DNA of 64,000 nt from Petrocella atlantisensis (GCF_900538275.1 NZ_LR130778.1:1712001-1776000), one strand, 5' to 3'. Shown: positions 17,573 to 26,642, numbered from the stretch's first letter. Program-made: numbers and translations. The notes: generated by a model from the sequence alone, not told the origin.

Positions 17573-19401
17573 GCTTGTCGACATTGATTTCTTCCGTTTC
17601 TCTTACCCAAATACAAAGCTTCATCCGCCTGATTGATACAATAATCTAAAGACAGTCGGTCTTCACAAACACTTAAACCAATGGTAATCGTTATGCTTAC
17701 ATCAATGGCTTCAAATGTTAAACCGGCAATGTGTTCCCGAAGACCATCTGCAAATATCATAGCTTCCTCTACTTGATCCTGATACAATATAAGCAAAAAC
17801 TCTTCTCCACCCCAACGGCCAATGATTCCTTCACTTCCTACATACGTTTTCATAGCCTCTGACATAGCAATCAGAGCCCTATCACCGGCTTTATGCCCAT
17901 AGCTGTCATTAATGGATTTAAAGTTATCCACATCTATAAGGCCAATAATGAATCTTTTCCCCAGTTTGGCCACGTCTTCTAAATCACTGATGATCGAACG
18001 TCGATTGGGTAACTGGGTCAAATCATCGGTCATCGACATATAGGCCATTTCATCCAAGGCACTTTGTAAATCTTGTGTTCTTTTTTCCACCATACTTTCA
18101 AGATTGTTATTGATGTTTTTTAATTCTAATAGCATAGATTCTTTTTCAATCGATAAATTCTCTGCCAAAGAAAAAGCTGAAGAAAAATTGGATGCAATAA
18201 TATAAGCCTGAGTAAAAACGAATATGGTTATTCCAAGTGGAATCAAAGAAGGGCTGTTTGCTAACGTCAATTCATAGATGAAATCATTGATAAAAGTTGC
18301 TGATAAAATAACGAAACCAAAAAGCAGTCCGGACGCATACTTATATTGGTAATAAATACCCATACCAAGTCTAACCATAGAGTAGATGAGCATGGTAAAC
18401 CCAACAACAAAATAAAGGATTAACAAAATTGATATGCTTTTTATCTGCATAAATAAGGTTAAAATACTGGCAATACCACCCATGTACCAAGCAAGCTTAA
18501 GAAACACCTTCGGAAATAAACCAAAAACTGTATGATAAACATAACCGCAAAGGGCTGAAAATCCTAAGAATACGGAAATATATGCCACCCTTACGTAAAT
18601 CATAATATCTAAATCTAATATATTCGGTATAAAACGTTCACCAACTAAAAGCATACGTGTAGCAAAAAATAGACAGAACAAGCCGAAATATAAGGGAGAG
18701 GCATCTTTTCTACGCATCCAGTATAGGCTCAAATGATATATGCCCATGATGAGTAGTATGCCAAATAAAAATAGGTCTCGTCCGAGTCCCACTTCACCCA
18801 TATATGCAATCTGCTTGGCTAAACCAAAAGTTGGGGCAATGATGGCCGAATCTTCGAAATGAAAATCCGAAGTGTGATAGATGAGTTCAAGCGTATGATT
18901 TTCAGCATCAAAATAACTATTCACAACCTTGTACCTTGGATGAGCGGATGCTTGATCTGTGCCTATTTTACCAACCATCTCTTTTATCTGTCCATCCACA
19001 TAAAGCTCATAAGCTGTTAAAACAATCTCACTTCTTAATCCATATGTTTGGTTTGTCTTTGGTAACCGGATAACCAATCTTAAAGTACCATAGAATGTGT
19101 CCTCTTCAAATGGCTTAATCTTATCCATGGATTTATGCGTACTGGGTATGCTAATCATATATGAATCGACATCAACCCCCTTAGCAAAGTCCTCATGTGT
19201 TAAGAAAGTATTGAAATAAAAGTTCCAATGACCACGTAATTCAACAGGACCATCCTTCTCAAAATCCCATTCTCTAAGATCCATCGTACCCTTTTGGGCT
19301 AGAGGTACATGTTTTATTGATCTTTCTCCAAGGTTTTGACGCCCAAAGAAGATAGCCATTATAATGATTAATACACATACAATTATATATCTTTTTTTCA
19401 T
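17563..19401 (-). CDS. 7TMR-DISM diguanylate cyclase (GGDEF)
   Basis: This is a 612-residue membrane protein. A signal-anchor (residues 5-20) is followed by an extracellular beta-sandwich of the 7TMR-DISMED2 type (about 45-185, with the typical LRGHWNFYFNTFL start), then seven membrane helices (about 205-415). A coiled coil (KNINNNLESMVEKRTQDLQ) leads to a GGDEF domain at about 440-610. The active site reads GGEEF, so it should make c-di-GMP. The position of the inhibitory I-site (RxxD five residues before GGEEF) is not conserved, so product feedback is probably absent. The outer domain may bind carbohydrate. It is a single gene; the stop codon lies in its own terminator stem. Confidence 0.9.
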   Translation of the reverse strand: MKKRYIIVCVLIIIMAIFFGRQNLGERSIKHVPLAQKGTMDLREWDFEKDGPVELRGHWNFYFNTFLTHEDFAKGVDVDSYMISIPSTHKSMDKIKPFEEDTFYGTLRLVIRLPKTNQTYGLRSEIVLTAYELYVDGQIKEMVGKIGTDQASAHPRYKVVNSYFDAENHTLELIYHTSDFHFEDSAIIAPTFGLAKQIAYMGEVGLGRDLFLFGILLIMGIYHLSLYWMRRKDASPLYFGLFCLFFATRMLLVGERFIPNILDLDIMIYVRVAYISVFLGFSALCGYVYHTVFGLFPKVFLKLAWYMGGIASILTLFMQIKSISILLILYFVVGFTMLIYSMVRLGMGIYYQYKYASGLLFGFVILSATFINDFIYELTLANSPSLIPLGITIFVFTQAYIIASNFSSAFSLAENLSIEKESMLLELKNINNNLESMVEKRTQDLQSALDEMAYMSMTDDLTQLPNRRSIISDLEDVAKLGKRFIIGLIDVDNFKSINDSYGHKAGDRALIAMSEAMKTYVGSEGIIGRWGGEEFLLILYQDQVEEAMIFADGLREHIAGLTFEAIDVSITITIGLSVCEDRLSLDYCINQADEALYLGKRNGRNQCRQAKR

Positions 19402-19526
19402 ATAGGGTCCTTTTCATAGTGTGCTTGTAGATTAAATAAAACGCTTATCCTGACTACAATTCTACATCATATAGGCTTAATTTACCATTCTTTTGTAGTC
19501 CTATATTCATCATAAACGTGTCAAAA

Positions 19527-19562
19527 GCACCACCAAATGTAGAATTAACATTTGGTGGTGCC
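19527..19562 (-). terminator. Terminator after the SLH-BsuPI gene
   Basis: On the minus strand GGCACCACCAAATGT pairs with ACATTTGGTGGTGCT around a 7-nt loop and is followed by TTTTGAC. Confidence 0.75.
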
Positions 19563-19592
19563 TTATATGATGGTTAGAACTTAATTATTATT

Positions 19593-20633
19593 TTATTGCT
19601 TGTAATCTGCATAGACTGTATCGGTGAGTGTCATGTACTCATCTTCATAATAGAACATTGTCTCAAAAACAATCTTATACACACCTTCCGGCACCTTCAA
19701 ACCTTCATTATCTTCATAGGTCCATACCTCGTCAAATGTTATAGAGGTACCGCTTTTTACAACTTGGTCCACCAATGCCAAAGTGAAAAATTTATCTTTT
19801 GACCATTGATAAACCATTTTTCCGGTTGCATTATAAACCTTATAATCATATTTCTGACCTGAACTGTACGTTAGGAGCACGTCTTTAGTTGATACATTGG
19901 TAAGCTTAAACTGCATACCGTAACCATCACTTCTTGGTATATTTTCAAGCGTTGATTCAAACTTTAATGCATTTTCCAAACTGCGGTCACGAGCATCCTT
20001 GAAGTCCATGACATTTTTAGCAAGCGCTGCTGCTCTTGCTCTGGTCATTAAAAGCTTTGGATGCATGTTTCCTTGACTATCTAGGGTAACGATACCATAG
20101 TACAACGCTCGTTGTATGGCACCGGAATAGTTAGGATTGATTGCCGCGTCATCATGAATGCTTTGAGGCAATACCTTAATCATAGGTAAATCATATTGAA
20201 GCTCAAGTGTCTTAACCAAGTGATAAATGAAAGCTTCTGTTGTCATGAGCTGATTGGGGTCTATATCACTTGAAAAAACCGGGTTTTTCACCCCTGTTAT
20301 GATAAATGCGTCTTTATACCAAGCACTATTGTTGGCTTTTTCAAAATAGTCCGTCGCAAGTGGCGCCTTTATGAATCGGACATCGTCCAAATTAAGTTCC
20401 ATGAAGTTCACCATAAGTTGTATCGCTTGTGCTGTTGTTATGGTTGCATTGGGTGCAAACAAGGCTTTGCCTACCCCATTGACATATCCTTTATCGTGAA
20501 GATACATAATGGCCTCTTTTTCTTCTAAACCATCAATATCCTCAAAAGTAGTTGAACCATATGTGTCAAAACCTATAGACCCCATCAGTACCACTACCAT
20601 TAATAAAGCTAAAACTCTTGATCTGTATTTCAT
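19593..20633 (-). CDS. Secreted SLH-domain protein with BsuPI-like domain
   Basis: This is a 346-residue exported protein with a signal peptide (VLALLMVVVLMGSIGF, cleavage near residue 26). Three SLH-type repeats follow (about 28-80, 85-150, 155-210): FEDIDGLEEKEAIMYLHDKG with TTAQAIQLMVNF, a more divergent middle unit, and ALYYGIVTLDSQGNM with MTRARAAALAKN. The C-terminal domain (about 230-335) matches the intracellular proteinase inhibitor BsuPI fold (FKLTNVSTKDVLLTYSSGQ, YDYKVYNATGKMVYQWS, GTSITFDEVW). SLH repeats would hold it on the wall with the inhibitor-like domain displayed outside. It is monocistronic, with TAAGGAGG before the ATG. Confidence 0.82.
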   Translation of the reverse strand: MKYRSRVLALLMVVVLMGSIGFDTYGSTTFEDIDGLEEKEAIMYLHDKGYVNGVGKALFAPNATITTAQAIQLMVNFMELNLDDVRFIKAPLATDYFEKANNSAWYKDAFIITGVKNPVFSSDIDPNQLMTTEAFIYHLVKTLELQYDLPMIKVLPQSIHDDAAINPNYSGAIQRALYYGIVTLDSQGNMHPKLLMTRARAAALAKNVMDFKDARDRSLENALKFESTLENIPRSDGYGMQFKLTNVSTKDVLLTYSSGQKYDYKVYNATGKMVYQWSKDKFFTLALVDQVVKSGTSITFDEVWTYEDNEGLKVPEGVYKIVFETMFYYEDEYMTLTDTVYADYKQ

Positions 20634-20850
20634 GTTATACCTCCTTATCGGTTTCTTTTCTATACTATTGGACGAAATTATAGGATTTAAGTTCCTATAA
20701 AAGTCGGCTCACCTATCATCTATTATACACCATCTTATTATGACCCTTTCTTTTTTCCATAGACGCTTCCCACTTTTAATGCTAAAATTGATTTCTAGAT
20801 AACCTTAACCCAAAACCAACCCTAAGTGTAAAAGAGATAAAGGAGATACT

Positions 20851-21177
20851 ATGGTAATTAAGGAAAATGATGCTAAAGTAACGGTTTTAAGCGATCTTGT
20901 AACACGTACTTTGATGGTACATAACGATAAAATGATGATGATCCGCTTTGATTTCAAAAAAGGTGGTATTGGCGACCCACACAGCCACGAAATACACGAC
21001 CAAGTTGGATACATCTTATCCGGTAAATTCGAACTTACATGCGGTGGCAAGACCACTATTGTTGAAACCGGTGATTCATATTTGGCAAATCCGGGTGTTG
21101 TTCACGGTGTTGTTGCCTTAGAAGACGGCGCTATACTCGATGTCTTCACACCTATTCGCGACGAGTTCATTGTATAA
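20851..21177 (+). CDS. Small single-domain cupin
   Basis: This is a 108-residue protein consisting of one cupin barrel. Motif 1 is recognisable as HSHEIHDQVGYILSGKFEL, with two His, a substituted third-ligand region and the Gly; motif 2 as DSYLANPGVVHGV with the final His. A metal-binding site is therefore likely. Small cupins of this size act as isomerases, dioxygenases or sensory domains, and nothing here narrows it down. It is a single gene with AAAGGAG before the ATG, and shares a downstream terminator with the convergent nagB. Confidence 0.85.
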   Translation: MVIKENDAKVTVLSDLVTRTLMVHNDKMMMIRFDFKKGGIGDPHSHEIHDQVGYILSGKFELTCGGKTTIVETGDSYLANPGVVHGVVALEDGAILDVFTPIRDEFIV

Positions 21178-21201
21178 AGTTGTACATTAGATACGTTAAA
21201 T

Positions 21202-21258
21202 AAAAAAAGCATTGACTTGTAAAATGATAACATTTTACTTAGGTCAATGCTTTTTTTT
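21202..21258. terminator. Bidirectional terminator between cupin gene and nagB
   Basis: AAAAAAAGCATTGACTT pairs with the later GGTCAATGCTTTTTTTT region. An inner stem GTAAAATG/CATTTTAC makes the structure long and continuous. T-runs occur on both strands. Confidence 0.9.
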
Positions 21259-22021
21259 ATTTTATCAAATGCTTTGTGACATAAACAGATGCTTCCCGGT
21301 CAAGTATTAAAGTCACATCGTTATGCAAAAGCAATATGGAAGCCGGCAAATTAGGTGTTACTTCACCAAAGAGCATCTCTCTAATAACTTTCCCTTTACT
21401 GGCACCACTTGCCAGTAAAACTATTTTTTTGGAGTGCATGATGGTTCTAATCCCCATACTAATGGCACGTTTTGGTACATCCTCAATCCTACTAAAAAAC
21501 CTTGCATTGGCTTCTATGGTTTCTTCATCGAGTTCAACCAAGTGAGTACCTGCTTCGAAATGTACATCAGGTTCATTAAAGCCAATATGCCCGTTATTAC
21601 CGATACCCAGAACCTGAAGATCAATACCTCCTGCTGCTTCGATCATTTTGTCATAAACCTCACAGGATGTTTCAACGTCCTTAGCCGTTCCGTTTGGGAT
21701 ATGGACTTCCTGTGGGTTGATATTGATATGATCAAATAGATTTTTTTTCATATAATAAGCATAACTCTGTGGATTACGCTCTTCAATAGGATAATATTCA
21801 TCAAGATTGAAGGTCTTTACATCTGAAAAATCAATCTCACCTTGCTTGTACATCGCTACCAATTCTTTGTACATACCTTCCGGTGTAGATCCTGTGGCCA
21901 GTCCTAGAACACTACTTGGACGAATGGTCACTTGAGCGGCCACCATAAGTGCGGCTTTTTTACTCATTTCTTCGTAACCTTCGGTTATAAGAATGGACAT
22001 ACCTTTATATCTATATTTCAT
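21257..22021 (-). CDS. nagB: Glucosamine-6-phosphate deaminase
   Basis: This is a 254-residue enzyme converting glucosamine-6-phosphate to fructose-6-phosphate and ammonia. Diagnostic stretches are LGLATGSTPEGMY near the N-terminus, FNLDEYYP, and the active-site segment GIGNNGHIGFNEP. The start at 22021 has AAAGGAAG eight nt upstream and overlaps nagA by 11 nt. An internal ATG at 22000 matches the usual N-terminus better but has no usable spacing. It is the last gene of the amino-sugar operon, and its stop is at the shared terminator. It acts directly after NagA. Confidence 0.96.
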   Translation of the reverse strand: MKYRYKGMSILITEGYEEMSKKAALMVAAQVTIRPSSVLGLATGSTPEGMYKELVAMYKQGEIDFSDVKTFNLDEYYPIEERNPQSYAYYMKKNLFDHININPQEVHIPNGTAKDVETSCEVYDKMIEAAGGIDLQVLGIGNNGHIGFNEPDVHFEAGTHLVELDEETIEANARFFSRIEDVPKRAISMGIRTIMHSKKIVLLASGASKGKVIREMLFGEVTPNLPASILLLHNDVTLILDREASVYVTKHLIK

Positions 22022-23147
22022 AAACTTTTCTTCCTTTCACAAAGGTGGACTGTATCACGAAGTCCCGGTCCATGATAACCAGATCTGCGTCTTTGCCCAC
22101 ATCTATGCTACCCTTTTTATCAGATATACCCAGATAAGTTGCCTGATTCAAAGTAACCAAAGGTAACAGTTTCTCAAGCTCATCGGTCACATTCGCATCA
22201 AAATTACGAAGGGCTTCGTTCAGCTTAAGAACACTTCCGGCCAAAGTACCATCACTCAGTGTGCAACTTCCATCCTTAACACTGACCTGCTGGCCGCCAA
22301 GTTCATAGTTGCCTTCCGCTAATCCACCACCACACATGCAATCTGTCACCAGTAGTAGCTTTTCCAAACCCTTAATCTTTGCAATCACTTGAAAGAGACT
22401 GGGATGAACATGGATCTCATCTGCTATAAGCTCAACATAGCAATCACTAGCAAAAGCAGCACCCACAACCCCCGGTGCTCTATGATGTAAACCTGTCATG
22501 GCATTAAACAAATGGGTTACGCTCCTTGCACCTGACCTTATAGCTTCAGTCGCTTGTTCGTAGGTCGCGCCAGTATGACCAAGGGATATGTTTATGTCCA
22601 AACTCAAGGCTTCAATGAACGCTTTCGACCCTTCAAGTTCCGGTGCCATGGTAATGACCTTAATCATATCTTTATATTTTTCTACTAAATCCATATTCGG
22701 TAAACAGATGGCTTTTTCAGACTGTGCGCCTTTATAAGCCTTGCTAATATAAGGACCTTCCATATGAATGCCTAGAATTTGAGCGCCATCATGTATCTGC
22801 AACATTACTTTTTTGACATTCTTAATGGCCTTTTCAATGGTTTTTGTTTCCATGGTCATTGTCGTCGGCAAAAAGCTCGTTACACCATTTTCTGCAATAC
22901 CTTTTGCAATGGCTTTCAAACCAACTTCATCACCATCCATAACGTCATGACCTTTGTACCCATGAATATGAACATCGATGAGTCCCGGTATGACATAATG
23001 ACCTCCGGCATCTATCCAATCCACATCTTCTCTATGATTGATTTGATTGCTGTGTGCAATCAAGGTAATTTCATCTTCAAATAGCACTGCATAATCTTCA
23101 AAGAACTTTCCTTGGTGATATAAAAGTCCACCCTTAATACCTTTCAT
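22011..23147 (-). CDS. nagA: N-acetylglucosamine-6-phosphate deacetylase
   Basis: This is a 378-residue amidohydrolase of the NagA type. The metal-site motif VIPGLIDVHIHGYKG lies near residue 55, followed by GVTSFLPTTMT, the metal Glu region HMEGPYISKAYKGA, SLGHTGATYEQA, THLFNAMTGLHHRAPG and TLAGSVLKL with the catalytic Asp region nearby. It removes acetate from GlcNAc-6-phosphate delivered by the PTS, handing GlcN-6-phosphate to NagB. The start follows AGAAGG. It overlaps nagB and lies 44 nt after the EIIA gene. Confidence 0.96.
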   Translation of the reverse strand: MKGIKGGLLYHQGKFFEDYAVLFEDEITLIAHSNQINHREDVDWIDAGGHYVIPGLIDVHIHGYKGHDVMDGDEVGLKAIAKGIAENGVTSFLPTTMTMETKTIEKAIKNVKKVMLQIHDGAQILGIHMEGPYISKAYKGAQSEKAICLPNMDLVEKYKDMIKVITMAPELEGSKAFIEALSLDINISLGHTGATYEQATEAIRSGARSVTHLFNAMTGLHHRAPGVVGAAFASDCYVELIADEIHVHPSLFQVIAKIKGLEKLLLVTDCMCGGGLAEGNYELGGQQVSVKDGSCTLSDGTLAGSVLKLNEALRNFDANVTDELEKLLPLVTLNQATYLGISDKKGSIDVGKDADLVIMDRDFVIQSTFVKGRKVYEI

Positions 23148-23191
23148 ACAATACCTTCTTTCTATGTTCCATTCCTTCTGCTTAACATTTC

Positions 23192-23659
23192 TTAGTTTTT
23201 AACAACTTTCATCATAAGTGCACCTACATTTTTTTCGCCTTTTTCGACCTGAACAACATGATAGTCGTTGGTGATGACAATTGGTGTCTGTAGACTTTTT
23301 CCTTGTTCTTTGATAAAGGCCCTATCGATCTTACTCAGCGGTGTTCCGACCTTAACCTGATCACCTAGCTTCACTTGGTTTTCAAAACCTTCACCTTTTA
23401 GTTCCACTGTATCAATACCTATATGGATCAAGAGTTCAATGCCTTCCACACTCTTAATGCCAATGGCATGATTGGTTCTAAAAACAAGGGTTACTTCTCC
23501 ATTAACAGGTGAACAAATCATGTCCTCATAAGGAAGGATTGCACACCCGTCACCTACCACTTTTTGAGAAAAAACCGCATCCTCCACTTCGTGGATCGGT
23601 ATAACCTGACACTTTGCAGGTGTAAATAATTCTATTTTCTTCTTCATAAATTGAAACAT
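23192..23659 (-). CDS. crr: PTS EIIA component, glucose/GlcNAc family
   Basis: This is a 155-residue stand-alone EIIA of the glucose superfamily. The phosphorylation site is in GIELLIHIGIDTVEL (His in LIHIG), and the second conserved His appears in RTNHAIGI. The domain spans residues about 8-150, beginning with FTPAKCQVIPI. It passes phosphate from HPr to the EIIB domain of the upstream transporter. In many clostridia this domain is fused to the transporter; here it is a separate gene 76 nt downstream. The ribosome site AAAGGAG is good. Confidence 0.94.
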   Translation of the reverse strand: MFQFMKKKIELFTPAKCQVIPIHEVEDAVFSQKVVGDGCAILPYEDMICSPVNGEVTLVFRTNHAIGIKSVEGIELLIHIGIDTVELKGEGFENQVKLGDQVKVGTPLSKIDRAFIKEQGKSLQTPIVITNDYHVVQVEKGEKNVGALMMKVVKN

Positions 23660-23735
23660 GAGCGTTCTCCTTTGATAATGTGGCTTGAAGTAGGATTGCC
23701 TACTCCAAGCTCATTATTATTATTTCTTAAGTTAA

Positions 23736-25136
23736 TTATAACAATCTTTTCATCTCGTCTGCAATAATTTCAGCTTTGGTACCGACAACAATTTGTACAT
23801 TTTTATTGTTAGGTCGTATAACGCCTGATGCACCAAGTGTTTTGACCATATCTTCAGATACGACACTGCTGTCTTTTAACGTTAATCTTAGTCTGGTAAT
23901 ACAAGCATCTACTTCTACCACATTACCTTTACCACCTATGGCAAGGAGATACTCAGCGGCTAATCCTGATAGTCCTTTTTCTTCGATCAAATCAGCAACG
24001 CCTTCACCGGATTCATCAACACGTCCCGGTGTAGATAGGTCAAATTTTCTAATTGCAAAAACAAAGATTAGATAGTAAACCACACCAAAGCCTAAACCTA
24101 CAAAGATTAATAATACTGGCTTTGAAGCCAAGTTAAAGTTGATGATATAGTCAAAGAGGCCGGCTGAGAATCCAAATCCGTGTAAAATACCTAGCATATT
24201 GGTAATAACCAAAGCAACACCTGTTAGCACAGCATGGATAAAGTACAATCCAGGTGCCAAGAATAGAAACATAAATTCAATAGGTTCTGTGATACCTGTT
24301 AGAAAAGCTGTTAATGCCACACTAAAAAGCGCACCACCGACTGACGTTTTATACTCTTTTTTAGCCGTTGTATACATCGCAAGGGCTGCTGCTGGTAAAC
24401 CAAACATCATAACCGGGAAGAAACCTGTCATAAATACGCCCGCTGTTGGGTCTCCTGCTAAGAATCTGAACAAATCGCCTCGAATGACTTCTCCCGCTGC
24501 ATTGGTGAATTCGCCATGAGTAAACCAGAATATGGTGTTGAGTACATGGTGTAAGCCTGTAGGAATTAATAATCGGTTTAAGAAGCCGTATAAAAATTGA
24601 CCAATAGCACCGGAATTAACGATCAAGTTACCGAAGGTATCTAATCCGTTTTGTATGAAGGGCCATACGTACCCAAAAACCAAACCTAAAAAAATGGATG
24701 CAACTGACGTAATAATGGGGACAAAACGTTTGCCGCCAAAGAAACCAAGAAATTCAGGTAATTGTATATCATGAAACTTATTATACAACATGCCTGCCAT
24801 TATACCTACCACGATACCTACAAATACGCCGGCATTAACATCCGGATTGATAACCGTGTAGACATTGGTGGTCACATAATAACCGACAGCGCCTGCAAGT
24901 GCTGCTGCACCGTGATTGCCTTTTGCCAGACCAAAAGCGATACCAATGGCAAACAAGATTGCCAAGTTATCAAAGACGCCGGCACCTGCTTTTAAAATAA
25001 TATCTGCAAACATACCTTCAATACCTGGGACCCCCGCACCAAGTCTAAGCAGTATGGCTGCAATTGGTAGAACTGCAATTGGTGTCATGAGTGCCTTCCC
25101 TAACTTTTGGAACTTTCCGAAAACATTTGTAAACAT
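23736..25136 (-). CDS. nagE: PTS EIICB transporter, N-acetylglucosamine type
   Basis: This is a 466-residue protein from the ATG at 25136 (AAGGAGGAAG upstream; a longer frame to 25184 runs into the RAT region). Residues 1-375 form the EIIC membrane channel, with GKALMTPIAVLPIAAILLRL and the substrate-site motif GLHHVLNTIFWFTHGEF. The C-terminal EIIB domain (about 395-466) carries the phospho-cysteine in VDACITRLRLTL. The THGEF sequence and the nagAB context favour N-acetylglucosamine over glucose as substrate. No EIIA is fused. Transcription must pass a RAT/terminator module in the leader at 25172-25241. Confidence 0.93.
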   Translation of the reverse strand: MFTNVFGKFQKLGKALMTPIAVLPIAAILLRLGAGVPGIEGMFADIILKAGAGVFDNLAILFAIGIAFGLAKGNHGAAALAGAVGYYVTTNVYTVINPDVNAGVFVGIVVGIMAGMLYNKFHDIQLPEFLGFFGGKRFVPIITSVASIFLGLVFGYVWPFIQNGLDTFGNLIVNSGAIGQFLYGFLNRLLIPTGLHHVLNTIFWFTHGEFTNAAGEVIRGDLFRFLAGDPTAGVFMTGFFPVMMFGLPAAALAMYTTAKKEYKTSVGGALFSVALTAFLTGITEPIEFMFLFLAPGLYFIHAVLTGVALVITNMLGILHGFGFSAGLFDYIINFNLASKPVLLIFVGLGFGVVYYLIFVFAIRKFDLSTPGRVDESGEGVADLIEEKGLSGLAAEYLLAIGGKGNVVEVDACITRLRLTLKDSSVVSEDMVKTLGASGVIRPNNKNVQIVVGTKAEIIADEMKRLL

Positions 25137-25171
25137 AAATCTTCCTCCTTCATGATTTGGAATTTGTATTA

Positions 25172-25241
25172 TAAAAAAAAGCATAAACTAATCAATCTTA
25201 AGGATTGAATTAGCTTATGCCTGATTTTCTCAGTAACACGC
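25172..25241 (-). promoter_or_regulatory. RAT/terminator module upstream of nagE
   Basis: On the minus strand GCGTGTTACTG is followed by CAGGCATAAGC, the two halves of a ribonucleic antiterminator stem. The CAGGCATAAGCTAATTCAATC side then pairs with GATTGATTAGTTTATGC to make a terminator with eight T residues. The BglG-type protein encoded just upstream would bind the first form and prevent the second. Confidence 0.9.
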
Positions 25242-25260
25242 TATTATATGTTTTATATGG

Positions 25261-26103
25261 TTACAACTCTGCTTTATTACTTATTCTTGCAATATGTATG
25301 GCCATGTATCCGACTTCATCATCCGATATCTTAATCGATAGCTCTCTTTCAACGGTTGTTCTAATCTTAGCTGCAATTATGTATGCGTTTGCAAATTCAA
25401 CCTTAATGCTTTCCAGTAGAGGATTCTTAATCGTCTGCCCAAGTCTAGCGCGTTCAATACTGCCTTTGATATGACTCACCAGTCGTTGATAAGTAAAAGA
25501 ATCCATGTCTACTTTGTAATCTAGGGCCGCTTCAATGTTGTCAATGACGGTCTTAATTAGCCTTGTGTTTTTCATGATTTCTTTGACTTCCTTGTTCTCC
25601 CTTGCAGCATTAAGATGGAGGGCTATGAAACCGACTTCATCTTCTGTAATATCAATGCCAATCTTTTTTAGAATCATGCTTTGCGCTCTAAGTCCAATCT
25701 CAAATTCATCTTGATAGATGCCTTTGATTTCCATTAGAAAGGGATTTTGTATCACCATCTGGCTTTTTAGTCGCTCTATTGCAAAGGCAATGTGGTCTGT
25801 TAGTACCGGATAAACACGGTGGCTGAGCTTGCCAAGCTTCTCTTCTGCATAAATAATAATCTCCGTACAGACTTCCATTATATTTGAATCAATACTTTCA
25901 GCTAAGGCAATATAATCCTTCATCGTCTTTTGATCGTAGGTAATAAAGACTTTATCAATGGCTTCTTGTGGTATATCCACTTGCTGCCCCGGCTTTACAC
26001 CAAAACCGATGCCCTTACCAATCAATACGGTTTCAGCCTTGTTTTTGTCATCTTGAACCCATATGACATTATTATTCATGATTTTTAGTATTTCACATTT
26101 CAT
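25261..26103 (-). CDS. BglG/LicT/GlcT-family transcriptional antiterminator
   Basis: This is a 280-residue RNA-binding regulator. Residues 1-55 are the CAT RNA-binding domain (MKCEILKIMNNNVIWVQDD, IGKGIGFGVKPG). Two PRD domains follow (about 65-170 and 172-280). PRD1 has the conserved His in LSHRVYPVLTDHIAFAIER, and PRD2 carries the second set near LVSHIKGSIERA and VGYMAIHIARI. These His residues are phosphorylated by HPr and the cognate EIIB, which sets activity. The gene has its own RAT in its leader, and a second RAT follows it before nagE. It probably controls all four RAT modules. The ribosome site (GGTGAACT) is weak. Confidence 0.93.
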   Translation of the reverse strand: MKCEILKIMNNNVIWVQDDKNKAETVLIGKGIGFGVKPGQQVDIPQEAIDKVFITYDQKTMKDYIALAESIDSNIMEVCTEIIIYAEEKLGKLSHRVYPVLTDHIAFAIERLKSQMVIQNPFLMEIKGIYQDEFEIGLRAQSMILKKIGIDITEDEVGFIALHLNAARENKEVKEIMKNTRLIKTVIDNIEAALDYKVDMDSFTYQRLVSHIKGSIERARLGQTIKNPLLESIKVEFANAYIIAAKIRTTVERELSIKISDDEVGYMAIHIARISNKAEL

Positions 26104-26116
26104 AGTTCACCAACTT

Positions 26117-26176
26117 AAAAGGCATAAGCCAAAATTATTCCTTTTGGTTTATGCCTGATCAAACAGTAACACACCT
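26117..26176 (-). promoter_or_regulatory. RAT/terminator module upstream of the antiterminator gene
   Basis: The minus strand reads GTGTGTTACTG, a short loop, CAGGCATAAACC, then a terminator stem formed by AGGCATAAACCAAAA and TTTTGGCTTATGCCT followed by TTTTAAG. The T-run is shorter than in the nagE copy. Confidence 0.88.
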
Positions 26177-26193
26177 TATTGCTTTGTATAGTT

Positions 26194-26223
26194 ATCCTAC
26201 CATGGTCTTATAATATCTGTCAA
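26194..26223 (-). promoter_or_regulatory. Promoter of the antiterminator gene
   Basis: On the minus strand TTGACA (plus 26218-26223) is separated by 18 nt from TAGGAT (plus 26194-26199). The RAT begins about 18 nt downstream. The same TTGACAgat start and spacer length recur at the ptsH promoter. Confidence 0.7.
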
Positions 26224-26286
26224 TAGTTTTTACCAAAAAAAGCTTCTAAAGGCATATTTACTTGTGCAACATTACGAATATTTGCG

Positions 26287-26559
26287 TTATCCTTTGAAAT
26301 TAGAAGTAAACAACCCTGCTATGCTGGCCATTGCTTCTCCTTCATCGTCACCATCGGTAACAAACGTAAGAAGTTCACCTTTTCCGGCACCCACACTCAT
26401 CAAAGATAAGATGCTCTTAGGTTGATACACATTGGTTTTATCACTACCTTTGTAGAGCTTAATATTACACTTATATTTCATAGTAGCTTTTGCCAACATA
26501 CTGGCAGGTCTTGCATGTAAGCCTTCTTCTGTCTCAAGTACAAATTTCTTTTCAATCAT
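26287..26559 (-). CDS. HPr-family phosphocarrier protein with atypical Ser46 loop
   Basis: This is a 90-residue protein with the HPr fold. The PTS phosphorylation site H15 is in GLHARPAS. The regulatory serine region reads VYQPKSILSLMS, putting the equivalent of Ser46 at residue 49. The segment between the two sites is three residues longer than in typical 88-residue HPr, with a Pro before KS. Enzyme I (ptsI) is not adjacent. The gene is the first in a transcript leading to the antiterminator and GlcNAc PTS genes, and its own leader has two tandem RATs. It may be a dedicated rather than general HPr. Ribosome site AAAGGAG. Confidence 0.88.
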   Translation of the reverse strand: MIEKKFVLETEEGLHARPASMLAKATMKYKCNIKLYKGSDKTNVYQPKSILSLMSVGAGKGELLTFVTDGDDEGEAMASIAGLFTSNFKG

Positions 26560-26642
26560 AACTGATTTCTCCTTTTTCTTGGCATCATTGTCCTTAGTTC
26601 CGATACGCTCAGATATCGGGTTATTAGGTTCAAATATGATAT

